Below are positions 1-6,571 of a stretch of 29,509 nt of DNA, piece after piece. The notes beneath the pieces are model-generated. The model saw only the letters and a list, made by a program, of their open reading frames with translations. It searched no databases and had not been told where the DNA came from. Within the stretch, counting starts at the first letter, position 1, and every line of letters begins with the position of its first letter. The stretch is from VRUE01 sp036265675 (lineage in GTDB: Bacteria; Actinomycetota; Thermoleophilia; Solirubrobacterales; 70-9), in NCBI GenBank assembly GCA_036265675.1, contig DATAOP010000100.1:1-29509 (forward strand). Reading direction: 5' to 3'. The position numbers and the translations under genes were made by a program.

Positions 1-50
1 TCTCAGCGAACGCTTAGCCGCGGCGAAGTCTCCCGCAGCACGATCCGCCG

Positions 51-641
51 GTGTTCCGTCAGGACGAGAGCCGGGTCGCCGGCGGCGTTTCCGGAAACGC
101 GCGGTTGACCGGAGCGGTCGCCGCAGCGTTGCTCGTCCTGCTCGCGGCCGAGGGGGTGACCATCCCGTTCATCGGCTCGCTTCTCGGGCCCCACATCTTC
201 ATCGGCATGCTCCTGATCCCTCCCGTGGCCCTGAAGCTCGCGAGCACCGGCTACCGGTTCGCCCGCTACTACACAGGCAGCCCGCCCTATGTGTTGAAGG
301 GGCCGCCACATCCGGCTCTCCGCCTCCTCGCACCCGGCGTGGTCCTGACCACGGTGGCGCTCTTCGGCACCGGGATCGCGCTGCTGCTCGCCGGGCCCCC
401 GAGCAACACCCTGATCTTCGCCCACAAGGCGAGCTTCATCGCCTGGGTCGTGCTGATGACGATCCACGTGCTCGCCCACCTGTTGGAGCTGCCCGCGCTG
501 ACCCTGCCGGACTGGAGGCGCGGCAGCGGCGAGGCCAGGCTGGCCGGCGCGGGGCTGAGGGTGATGGCGCTCGGGTCGACGGTGGTCGGCGGGGTCGTTC
601 TTGCGGCTCTCACGCTCTCGCTCACGCGGGCCTGGCTCTGA
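51..641 (+). CDS. Cytochrome b-like integral membrane protein
   Basis: Integral membrane protein of 196 aa with about five hydrophobic segments (roughly residues 20-38, 45-64, 92-115, 124-146 and 170-192). Histidines H48, H125, H139 and H143 lie in or next to the helices, as would suit b-type heme ligation; this is a pattern match, not a proven family call. The GTG start is the only start after an in-frame TAG at 15-17. The gene opens a same-strand group with a small membrane protein, an ApbE-like flavin transferase and a ferric-reductase-like protein, so a role in electron transfer across the membrane is inferred. A hairpin pair lies at its 3' end, so it may be transcribed separately. Alternatively it is an uncharacterised membrane protein without heme. 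Confidence 0.6.
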   Translation: MFRQDESRVAGGVSGNARLTGAVAAALLVLLAAEGVTIPFIGSLLGPHIFIGMLLIPPVALKLASTGYRFARYYTGSPPYVLKGPPHPALRLLAPGVVLTTVALFGTGIALLLAGPPSNTLIFAHKASFIAWVVLMTIHVLAHLLELPALTLPDWRRGSGEARLAGAGLRVMALGSTVVGGVVLAALTLSLTRAWL

Positions 642-653
642 GATGATTCTCAG
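638..653. promoter_or_regulatory. Inverted repeat CTGAGA-TGAT-TCTCAG over the stop codon
   Basis: A perfect 6-bp dyad with a 4-nt centre overlaps the TGA stop of the first gene. It differs by one missing base from the Fur/Zur-type pattern TGAGAATNATTCTCA. It could be an operator for the downstream redox genes or simply the first of two tandem 3' hairpins. Function is unproven. Confidence 0.35.
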
Positions 654-655
654 GC

Positions 656-674
656 GCCGTTTAGCGGCTTTTTT
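656..674 (+). terminator. Candidate intrinsic terminator (GCCG-TTTAG-CGGC then six T)
   Basis: A short GC stem (656-659 with 665-668) and a 5-nt loop are followed at once by six T residues at 669-674, a rare T run in this GC-rich window. It lies 15 bp after the stop of the first gene. The short stem suggests partial termination, so transcription may continue into the gene at 699. Confidence 0.5.
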
Positions 675-698
675 GTTCTCTTCGCGAAGGTCACCGGA

Positions 699-1109
699 AT
701 GAGTGGACCGGATGTCCAGGGGCGAAAGCGCGACGCACGCCGCCGGCTGCAGGCGCAGCGGCGCCGGGCGGGAGAACTGCGAGCGCGAGCGGTGGCGATC
801 TCGGTGGTCGCGTTCGCGCTGCTGTGGGGGATCGTCTTCGTCCAGATGGCGACCGGCCACGATCCGGTGCTGAGCAACAAGCCGAAGGCCACCGCCTCGG
901 GCCGGGAAGAAGCGCGGTCGGGCCCGGCCGACGGGATCTCCGACGGCGGCGAAGCCGCAGGGGCCCGCGCGGCGGCGGCCGAAGCGGTGGAAACGACCGA
1001 GCCCGAAGAGGCCGAACCGGAATACGCCGAACCGGAATACGCCGAAACGGAACCGGAATACGTCGAAGTCGAACCTGAACCGGCCCCAGTGATCACCGGC
1101 CAGTCGTGA
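699..1109 (+). CDS. Small single-pass membrane protein with acidic EPEY-repeat tail
   Basis: 136 aa with no family that I recognise. A basic, Arg-rich N-terminus (residues 1-32) precedes one hydrophobic helix (about 33-52) and then a low-complexity Ala/Glu-rich tail ending in repeats of AEPEY. By the positive-inside rule the tail would face outside. The repeats reflect a 15-bp DNA unit at 1011-1040 plus a 21-bp variant. The stop overlaps the ApbE-like start in GTGA, so the two are probably translationally coupled. It contains no [ST]GA[ST]-type flavinylation motif, so it is not an obvious ApbE substrate. A spacer, anchor or partner for the redox proteins is possible. Confidence 0.65.
   Translation: MSGPDVQGRKRDARRRLQAQRRRAGELRARAVAISVVAFALLWGIVFVQMATGHDPVLSNKPKATASGREEARSGPADGISDGGEAAGARAAAAEAVETTEPEEAEPEYAEPEYAETEPEYVEVEPEPAPVITGQS
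1011..1061 (+). repeat. 15-bp tandem repeat coding for AEPEY
   Basis: Two identical 15-bp units (1011-1025 and 1026-1040, GCCGAACCGGAATAC) and a third copy with a 6-bp insertion (1041-1061) encode the acidic tail of the small membrane protein. Such a run can change length by slippage. Confidence 0.75.
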
Positions 1110-2056
1110 GCGCCGAAGCTCACAGGAGCTTTGCCTGCTTCGGGGGGACGGCGACCCTGCATGTCGCCGGTTCCGCCCACGGGCGGAGGGCGGATGCGGC
1201 GGCGGGCGAGGCGGAAGCCCGGCTGCTCGAGGCTCATGAGCGCCTCTCTCGCTTCATCCCCGGCAGCGAGCTCTGCCGTCTCAACACGGACTCGCGTAGG
1301 ACGGTGCCGGTGAGCGGGCTCCTGCTCGAGGTCGCTGCCGCGGCACGCCGGGCCGGGCTGCTCAGCGGCGGCCTCGTCGACGCGACGCTCCGGCGCGAGA
1401 TCGAGCGGGCGGGCTATGACGAATCGCTCGCCGGGAAACGCGACCGGCCCGGGCCGGGCAGGGTCCCGGCGAGCGATTCGCCGCGGCCTGCGAGCGCGAG
1501 CCCGAACCGCGGCTGGAGCCGGATAACGGTCGATCGACGAGCGGGCACCGTCAGCCGACCGCCGGGCGTCGAAATCGACAGCGGCGGGATCGCCAAGGGC
1601 CTTCTCGCCGACCTGGTCGCGGAGAGCCTCAGCGGCCACGCCGACTATGCCGTCGACTGCTGCGGCGACGTCCGGGTCGGCGGCACGAGCGGTCGTCCGC
1701 GGCGCGTCCTGGTCCAGGACCCGGCTGGTGGGGAGCCCGTCCACGAGCTGGCGGTCAGCGACGGGGGGGTCGCGACGAGCGGAATCGGACGCCGGTCCTG
1801 GATTGCGGACGATGGTCGCCCGGCCCATCACCTGCTCGATCCCTCGACCGGTAGGCCCGCCTATACGGGGATCGTCCAGGCCACGGCCCTGGCCCCGACC
1901 GCCTTTCTGGCCGAGGTCTACTCGAAGTACGCCCTTCTCTCCGGCCGCCCGCTCGCGCGGGAACGGCTGCCATATGGCGGTGTCCTCGTCCTCGAAGAAG
2001 GTGGTGTCGAAGTCGTGGACCCGCGCGCGGTAACGGCGGGGGCCGCAGCCGCATGA
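1106..2056 (+). CDS. apbE: ApbE-like FAD:protein FMN transferase
   Basis: 316 aa, about the usual length. ApbE enzymes move FMN from FAD onto a Ser/Thr of extracytoplasmic electron-transfer proteins. Visible family landmarks are EIDSGGIAKG (residues 156-165, matching the usual D-L-G-G-I-A-K-G), CCGDVRVGG (185-193), VATSG (222-226) and HLLDPSTG (242-249). The usual C-terminal A-D-x-x-x-T metal site instead reads AEVYSK, giving Glu270 and Lys274 where Asp and Thr are expected, so metal binding may differ. There is no clear signal peptide. GTG 1106 overlaps the upstream stop, and its own stop overlaps the next start in ATGA. This coupling to a ferric-reductase-like protein supports a membrane flavin/heme redox role. 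No flavinylation substrate is seen in the window. Confidence 0.88.
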   Translation: MSAEAHRSFACFGGTATLHVAGSAHGRRADAAAGEAEARLLEAHERLSRFIPGSELCRLNTDSRRTVPVSGLLLEVAAAARRAGLLSGGLVDATLRREIERAGYDESLAGKRDRPGPGRVPASDSPRPASASPNRGWSRITVDRRAGTVSRPPGVEIDSGGIAKGLLADLVAESLSGHADYAVDCCGDVRVGGTSGRPRRVLVQDPAGGEPVHELAVSDGGVATSGIGRRSWIADDGRPAHHLLDPSTGRPAYTGIVQATALAPTAFLAEVYSKYALLSGRPLARERLPYGGVLVLEEGGVEVVDPRAVTAGAAAA

Positions 2057-2703
2057 ACGTCGTCAACGTCGGGCCACATCTGTTCTGGATCACGAGCCGG
2101 GCGGCCGGCGGCGCGGCGCTCCTCTCCGCCAGTGCGAGCGTTGCTCTCGGCCTGATGATGAGCGCCAGGCAGTCCGGCGCCAACAAGCGCGATTTTCGCG
2201 CGCTCCACGAGGCGCTCTCGCTCACCGCCCTGGCGATGATCGCCCTCCACGGGGTGGCCCTGCTTGGCGACGCCTATTTCCGGCCCGGCCTCACCGGAAT
2301 CGCGATTCCCTTCGTCGGCACCTACAGGCCGCTGTGGACCGGGGTGGGCATCATCGCCGGCTACGGCCTCGCCGTCCTCGGACTCACCTATTACTGGCGG
2401 GACCGGATCGGAGCCGCCCGCTGGCGCCGGATCCACCGGCTCAGCGGCCTGGTCTGGCTGATGGCGGTCGCCCACACGATCGGTGCGGGCAGCGACGCGA
2501 TCCAGATCTGGTTCCTGATCGTCAGCGGCGTCCTTGTCGTCCCGGCCGCGCTCCTGCTCCTGCTTCGCTGGCTCGAGCGCCTCGAAGAAGCTCAGGCGTC
2601 CGACCGAGCCGTCGCGTCGCCGACCAGTCCGCGCGCCCGGTCCTTGGATCGCTTCGGCACCCAGCGCGAGAGCGCGGAGCGGTTGTCGGCGACCCAGCGG
2701 TAG
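2053..2703 (+). CDS. Ferric-reductase-like transmembrane (FRD) protein
   Basis: 216 aa with about six hydrophobic helices. Histidine pairs H52/H66 and H128/H141, spaced 14 and 13 apart in two different helices, are the bis-heme pattern of FRD/NADPH-oxidase/MsrQ-type membrane proteins, which pass electrons across the membrane through two b hemes. There is no FAD or NAD domain, so a partner must feed it electrons; the coupled ApbE-like gene suggests a flavinylated partner. ATG 2053 overlaps the upstream stop (ATGA). The last 112 bp overlap the 3' end of the convergent DCC-family gene. The membrane part ends near residue 180, so the overlap covers only the polar tail. Confidence 0.8.
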   Translation: MNVVNVGPHLFWITSRAAGGAALLSASASVALGLMMSARQSGANKRDFRALHEALSLTALAMIALHGVALLGDAYFRPGLTGIAIPFVGTYRPLWTGVGIIAGYGLAVLGLTYYWRDRIGAARWRRIHRLSGLVWLMAVAHTIGAGSDAIQIWFLIVSGVLVVPAALLLLLRWLERLEEAQASDRAVASPTSPRARSLDRFGTQRESAERLSATQR

Positions 2704-3026
2704 CCGCGCGCGGTGAGGCAGGGGAAGCGGGCGAATGCCGCGGCGGGAACCGTGCCGCCGGGCAGCAGCCGCAGCAACGGCGCGATTGCCGGCCCGGCCG
2801 AGTTCCGGGATCCGTCGGGGGAGATCAGGTGCCAGGAGCGCATCCGCTCGGCTTCGTCGAGATCCGGCAGCAGCCGCTCGGCCTCGGGGCTCTGGAGAGA
2901 GACCGGCTGCAGCCGGTCGCGCCGGTCCCAGCGCAGCAGGCCGGCGAGCAGCCACATGCAGAAGCCGCAGTCCGAGTCGTAGAGGACTAGCCGGCGCTGC
3001 GGAGCTCGGCCAGGCGCACCGGCCAT
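2592..3026 (-). CDS. DCC-family (DUF393) thiol-disulfide oxidoreductase
   Basis: 144 aa. The N-terminal YDSDCGFC block matches the DxDCxxC signature of the DCC family, small thioredoxin-like predicted thiol-disulfide oxidoreductases of uncertain substrate. The C-terminal VADNRSALSRW stretch also fits the family. The ATG at 3026 places the signature about 18 residues in and has GGGAGG about 13 nt upstream. It starts 40 bp inside the end of the DUF2867 gene in another frame, so the two are probably cotranscribed and coupled. Its tail overlaps the convergent ferric-reductase-like gene by 112 bp. Confidence 0.85.
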   Translation of the reverse strand: MAGAPGRAPQRRLVLYDSDCGFCMWLLAGLLRWDRRDRLQPVSLQSPEAERLLPDLDEAERMRSWHLISPDGSRNSAGPAIAPLLRLLPGGTVPAAAFARFPCLTARGYRWVADNRSALSRWVPKRSKDRARGLVGDATARSDA

Positions 3027-3592
3027 TCCCGCTCGACCTCCCGGATGATCGCCGGGTAGACGATCAGGTACCGGAACGGGGCGATCGCGCGCATGTAGGC
3101 CGCGCCGAAGAGGCCGTTCCGCTTCACGAGCACCGTCATCTGGCCACGGTACCCGCCGTCGGGGCTCGGCACCCATCCGAGGTGCATCACCCCGTGGACC
3201 GTCTGGTTCGCGATCTCGGCGGCGTACTCGTTCTCGATCAGATAGAGCGGCGTGAACGGGAGCGAGGAATGGGCGGGCGGCGCCGTCTCGCGCAGCTCCG
3301 CCGGCAGCCGGTCGCTCACGCTCGGCACCCGGCTGCCGGGCCCCGAATCCTCATCGTCCCAGCCGAACAGCTCGCCGAGCTTCCAGCGCAGCGCGAACAG
3401 CGCCCGCACCGTGCGGGAGGAGCTTTCCTCGGGGTCGAGAGTGGTCGCGACGCGGATCAGGTCCGGGAAATCGTCCCTGCCGCCCGGGGTCGGCAGAGCC
3501 CAGACGTCCTCGACGTGGAAGTCGCGGGTGAACTCGTGGATGCGCCAGGGCTGGGAGGTGTGAGCGGCGGTGGGCAGGCGTGAGGAGGTCAT
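2987..3592 (-). CDS. DUF2867-family protein
   Basis: 201 aa. Its end (NGLFGAAYMRAIAPFRYLIV, followed by YPAI) fits the C-terminus of DUF2867 proteins, a family of unknown biochemistry often found with NAD(P)-binding or DCC proteins. No signal peptide is seen. I choose ATG 3592 because TACCGT (3599-3604 on the opposite strand) lies exactly 6 nt upstream, the leaderless pattern seen at many genes here; an in-frame ATG at 3598 is the alternative. The promoter sits inside a perfect dyad shared with the divergent TetR gene, so this gene and the following DCC gene are the likely TetR target. Confidence 0.7.
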   Translation of the reverse strand: MTSSRLPTAAHTSQPWRIHEFTRDFHVEDVWALPTPGGRDDFPDLIRVATTLDPEESSSRTVRALFALRWKLGELFGWDDEDSGPGSRVPSVSDRLPAELRETAPPAHSSLPFTPLYLIENEYAAEIANQTVHGVMHLGWVPSPDGGYRGQMTVLVKRNGLFGAAYMRAIAPFRYLIVYPAIIREVEREWPVRLAELRSAG

Positions 3593-3594
3593 AT

Positions 3595-3612
3595 CCATAC
3601 GGTAGCGTATGG
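3595..3612. promoter_or_regulatory. TetR-type operator CCATACG-GTAG-CGTATGG
   Basis: A perfect 18-bp dyad (7-bp arms, 4-nt centre) lies in the 26-bp gap between the divergent DUF2867 and TetR genes. It covers the TACCGT -10 element of the DUF2867 gene (3599-3604) and ends 6 bp before the TetR start. Position and symmetry fit an operator for the adjacent TetR repressor controlling both directions. Confidence 0.75.
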
Positions 3613-3618
3613 AAGAGA

Positions 3619-4161
3619 ATGGCGCTGACAAGGACCCCACCGGACCGATGGATCGAGGAGGGACTGCGCGCGCTCGCCGACGGCGGGCCGGACGCGGTGA
3701 GGATCGAGCCGCTGGCGCAAACCCTGGGCGTGTCGAAGGGCGGCTTCTACTGGCAGTTCGACGACCGCGGCGCGCTGCTGGAGAGCATGCTCGACAGCTG
3801 GGAGCGGGCGAGCGTCGACGACGTGATCGAGCGGGTCGAGGGCGGGGGCGGGGATGCCCGCGAGAAGCTGCGGCGCCTGTTCTCGATCGCCGGCTACGAG
3901 CCGCTGCGGACCGAGCTCGCGATCCGCGACTGGGCCCGTCGCGACCGCACCGTCGCCGCCCGCCTGCGGCGGGTCGACAATCGCCGTATGTCCTACATGC
4001 GGGCGCTGTTCGGGGAGTTCTGCGCCGACGAGGACGAGGTCGAGACGCGCTGCATGCTCGCCTCCTCGCTCTGGATCGGCAACCATTTCATCGCCGCCGA
4101 ACACGGCCGCCGCACCCGCGGCGAGGTCGTCAGGCGGGCGCTGCGGGGCCTGATCGAGTAG
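3619..4161 (+). CDS. TetR/AcrR-family transcriptional regulator
   Basis: 180 aa, typical size. Residues about 8-55 hold the helix-turn-helix: VRIEPLAQTLGVSKGGFYWQ is the classic TetR recognition region, followed by FDDRGALLESML. The rest is a helical ligand-binding domain with no recognisable ligand signature. ATG 3619 leaves the N-terminus at family length and has GGAAGAG just upstream. It is divergent from the DUF2867-DCC pair across a perfect dyad, so autoregulation and control of that pair are likely. The inducer is unknown. Confidence 0.9.
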   Translation: MALTRTPPDRWIEEGLRALADGGPDAVRIEPLAQTLGVSKGGFYWQFDDRGALLESMLDSWERASVDDVIERVEGGGGDAREKLRRLFSIAGYEPLRTELAIRDWARRDRTVAARLRRVDNRRMSYMRALFGEFCADEDEVETRCMLASSLWIGNHFIAAEHGRRTRGEVVRRALRGLIE

Positions 4162-4170
4162 AGCCCTCGG

Positions 4171-5172
4171 CTAGCCCGGCCCGAGCCAGGTCATCGAGAC
4201 CTCGGGGCTGGTCTCGGAGCCGCCGCTGCCGGCGTCGAGGTTCAGGGCTCCGCCGGAGGTCTGCTCGACTTTCGCCTCAACGAAGTCGCCGGCTTCCAGC
4301 AGGTAGGTGGTGGTGACCGCGAGCGGGACTTCGGAGACCGCCGAGGTCGCCGGCCGGGCGTCGAAGGCGACGAACCCGCCGTTCACCGCGATCCCGAGGT
4401 CGCGCCGGCCGGTCGTGTTCGCGGCCCAGAAGACATTTGCCGTGATCAGGTACACGCCGTCGATCGGAGCCGTCAGCCTCGTGTTGTTGACGTTCGAGTG
4501 GAGCCCCCCGTTGTCCCAGGTCTCGCTCGTCAGCTGGATCGCATTGAAGCTCCCGCTCGGGATCGACTGAGACGTGGTCCGGCGCACCCGCGCCGAGGGG
4601 ATCACGGCGAGGTTGGAAGGCGCCACGGTGGCGCCCCCGAGGTCGGCGCCGGTGAGGCTGCCGTTGAAGACGTCTTCGCCGCTGAGGCTCTCGTTCTGGA
4701 CGTCGGCGCCGGTCAGGCTCCCCTCCTGGACGTCGTTTCCGGTCAGCCCCTGGTCGAGGACGTCGGCGCCTGTCAGCGTGCCGTTGAGGATGTCGGTGCC
4801 GAGCAGGCTCTCGGCTCGCACGTCCGCTCCGGTGAGGCTGCCATCGAGGATGCTCCCACCGGTCAGGCTCTCGGGCTTGAGGTCGCCGGGGGTGAGGCTG
4901 CCATCGGCGATGTTGGTCCCGGTCAGGGACCCTTTCTGGACGTCGGCCGCGGTAACGGTGCCGTCCTGGAGGTCGGCGCCGGAGAGTCCACCGTCGAGGA
5001 CGTCCGCCCCCGTGACCGCTCCATCCTTGATGTGACGGCTCCTGATCGCGTTCCTGCGGATCCCGTTCGGGCCGATCTTGCCGGCGGCGATCGCGCTCCC
5101 GCCGAGCGCGACGAAGAGGGCGAGGAGCGCCAGATGGTTCCGACGCACGTACCTCCCGGCCTTCCCCAACAT
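4171..5172 (-). CDS. Secreted decapeptide-repeat protein with C1q-like C-terminus
   Basis: 333 aa. A signal or anchor segment (residues 13-30) is followed by thirteen consecutive ten-residue repeats in exact register from residue 51 to 180, of the type GSLTGADVQN. The hydrophobic residue recurs every five positions, so a pentapeptide-like square beta-helix is plausible. Residues about 195-333 look like a C1q/TNF-type jelly roll (SETWDNGG, DGVYLITANVFW, GDFVEAKVEQ). Such domains usually trimerise and bind ligands, so an adhesive or surface-display role is inferred. The gene has the best promoter in the window, TTGACC-17-TAGCGT-6-ATG, implying a leaderless transcript. N-termini of this kind are common in Thermoleophilia. 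Confidence 0.8.
   Translation of the reverse strand: MLGKAGRYVRRNHLALLALFVALGGSAIAAGKIGPNGIRRNAIRSRHIKDGAVTGADVLDGGLSGADLQDGTVTAADVQKGSLTGTNIADGSLTPGDLKPESLTGGSILDGSLTGADVRAESLLGTDILNGTLTGADVLDQGLTGNDVQEGSLTGADVQNESLSGEDVFNGSLTGADLGGATVAPSNLAVIPSARVRRTTSQSIPSGSFNAIQLTSETWDNGGLHSNVNNTRLTAPIDGVYLITANVFWAANTTGRRDLGIAVNGGFVAFDARPATSAVSEVPLAVTTTYLLEAGDFVEAKVEQTSGGALNLDAGSGGSETSPEVSMTWLGPG
4633..5022 (-). repeat. Thirteen tandem 30-bp units encoding decapeptides
   Basis: The repeat block lies in frame in the C1q-like gene, with no change of unit length over 13 copies. The DNA copies are diverged at many positions, which points to old repeats kept in register by selection on the protein. Confidence 0.85.
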
Positions 5173-5178
5173 GCTCCG

Positions 5179-5207
5179 ACGCTATCCGGCTCCCAGCGAT
5201 GGGTCAA
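5179..5207 (-). promoter_or_regulatory. Promoter TTGACC-17-TAGCGT for the C1q-like gene
   Basis: On the minus strand the -35 TTGACC (5202-5207), a 17-bp spacer and the -10 TAGCGT (5179-5184) lie 6 nt before ATG 5172. The transcription start should fall on or next to the A of the start codon, giving a leaderless mRNA. Confidence 0.8.
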
Positions 5208-5225
5208 GACGGCACTATTTATTCC

Positions 5226-5630
5226 GTGAGCGTCGAGATCGTCCCCTACGAGCGCCGCCACCTCGACGCGGTGATCGACCTCTGCCGGCAGGCCGAGGTC
5301 TTCGCGGCCTTCTCCTCGGACCCCGATCGCGCCGGTCGCGCGCTCGCGGGGGAGGGCGCGGTCGCCGTCGTCGCCCTTCGCGATCGGGAGCTCGTCGGGT
5401 TCGCCCACGCGCTCAGCGACGGGGCCTTCCAGGCGTTCCTCTCATTGCTCCTGGTCCGTCCCGACGCTCGCCGCAACGGGATCGGGCGCCGGCTGGTCGC
5501 CGAGGTCATCTCCCGCTCCGGCGCCCTGCGGGTGGACCTGCTCGCCTACGAGGAGGCGGAGGCGCTCTACGCGTCATTCCCGCACGAGCGCTTCTCCGAA
5601 GTCTCCGGCTTCAGGCTCCGCCCCCGCTAG
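5226..5630 (+). CDS. GNAT-family N-acetyltransferase
   Basis: 134 aa. SLLLVRPDARRNGIGRRLVA is the GNAT motif A with the acetyl-CoA pyrophosphate loop (R/Q-x-x-G-x-G/A type, here RRNGIG). The substrate cannot be read from sequence. I choose GTG 5226, which follows the AT-rich TATTTATT at 5216-5223; the upstream ATG at 5199 would put coding sequence across the divergent promoter at 5179-5207 and add nine poorly conserved residues. It may be cotranscribed with the PhzF-like gene 22 bp downstream, although that gene has its own possible -10. Confidence 0.8.
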   Translation: MSVEIVPYERRHLDAVIDLCRQAEVFAAFSSDPDRAGRALAGEGAVAVVALRDRELVGFAHALSDGAFQAFLSLLLVRPDARRNGIGRRLVAEVISRSGALRVDLLAYEEAEALYASFPHERFSEVSGFRLRPR

Positions 5631-5638
5631 CGTCGCGG

Positions 5639-5644
5639 TAGGTT
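5639..5644 (+). promoter_or_regulatory. Candidate -10 TAGGTT, 8 nt before a start codon
   Basis: TAGGTT precedes the PhzF-like ATG by 8 nt, close to the leaderless spacing seen elsewhere here. No clear -35 is visible. Confidence 0.45.
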
Positions 5645-5652
5645 CGGCGACG

Positions 5653-6564
5653 ATGAGCTACGGGTTCGACAGCCTCGCCGCCTCGCTCGCCGGGGACGTC
5701 GCCGGCATCCCGGCGGCGGAGGGTGAGCTCGCCTACGTCCTCCTCGACGTCTTCACCGACGCTCCGCTCGAGGGCAACCAGCTCGCGGTCTTCGCCGACG
5801 GGCGCGGCCTCGACCCGGAGCGGATGCAGCGGCTGGCCCGCGAGATGAACCTCTCGGAGACGGTCTTCGTCCTTCCCGCCGAGGCCGGCGGCGACGCGCG
5901 GATCAGGATCTTCACCCCGCTCAGCGAGCTGCCCTTCGCAGGCCACCCGACCCTCGGCACCGCGTTCGCAGTCGGAACCGCGCTCGGGACGGCGGAGGTG
6001 CGGCTCGAGACCGGGGTCGGGATCGTCCCGGTCGAACTGGAGCGCGAGGGAGAGCGGGTCGTCTTCGGACGGATGCAGCAGGCGATCCCGGAGTGGGCGC
6101 GGTTCGAGCGCGAGGCCGAGCTGCTGGCCGCGCTCGGGGTCGAGCGGTCGGGCCTGCCGGTCGAGGCCTACGACAACGGCCCGCTCCACGTCTATGTCGA
6201 GCTCGAGAGCGAGGAGGCGGTGGCGGCGCTGCGCCCCGACATGGCGGCGCTGGCCGAGATCGACCCCCCGATAGGGGCCAACTGCTTCGCCGGGTCGGGA
6301 ACGCGCTGGAAGACGCGCATGTTCGCCCCCGCCGACGGCGTCCCCGAGGACCCGGCGACCGGCTCCGCCGCCGGCCCGCTGGCGATCCACCTCTGCCGCC
6401 ACGGCCGCGTGCCGTTCGGCGAGAAGATCGTGATCCGGCAGGGCGAGGAGGTCGGCCGCCCGTCGGTCCTGCATGCCCGCGCCGAGGGAAGCGCCGAGCG
6501 CGTCGAGCGGGTCGAGGTCGCGGGCGCGGCGCTGATCGTCGCCGGCGGCCGCTTCGCCCTCTGA
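5653..6564 (+). CDS. PhzF-family isomerase-like protein
   Basis: 303 aa, family length. PhzF proteins are two-domain, DapF-like isomerases; the namesake acts in phenazine synthesis, but most relatives have unknown substrates. Conserved blocks are LDVFTDAPLEGNQLAVF near residues 32-48, NLSETVFV with the catalytic Glu near 73, ELPFAGHPTLGTA near 95-107 and EDPATGSAAGPLA in the second half. No phenazine genes are nearby, so a stand-alone metabolic role is more likely. About 28 extra residues precede the first conserved strand; ATG 5653 is the only usable start. Confidence 0.88.
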   Translation: MSYGFDSLAASLAGDVAGIPAAEGELAYVLLDVFTDAPLEGNQLAVFADGRGLDPERMQRLAREMNLSETVFVLPAEAGGDARIRIFTPLSELPFAGHPTLGTAFAVGTALGTAEVRLETGVGIVPVELEREGERVVFGRMQQAIPEWARFEREAELLAALGVERSGLPVEAYDNGPLHVYVELESEEAVAALRPDMAALAEIDPPIGANCFAGSGTRWKTRMFAPADGVPEDPATGSAAGPLAIHLCRHGRVPFGEKIVIRQGEEVGRPSVLHARAEGSAERVERVEVAGAALIVAGGRFAL

Positions 6565-6571
6565 GCGGGCC

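Noticed and set aside
3609..3611. ATG 3609 as the TetR-gene start
   Set aside because: It opens a different frame that gives an Arg-rich shadow; the TetR helix-turn-helix is in the frame of ATG 3619.
4633..5022. A CRISPR array (30-bp periodicity)
   Set aside because: There are no spacers; the units are contiguous, diverged and in frame with a protein, and no cas gene is present.
5653..6564. Phenazine biosynthesis locus
   Set aside because: Only a PhzF-family homologue is present; none of the other phz genes are nearby, and most PhzF relatives are not phenazine enzymes.
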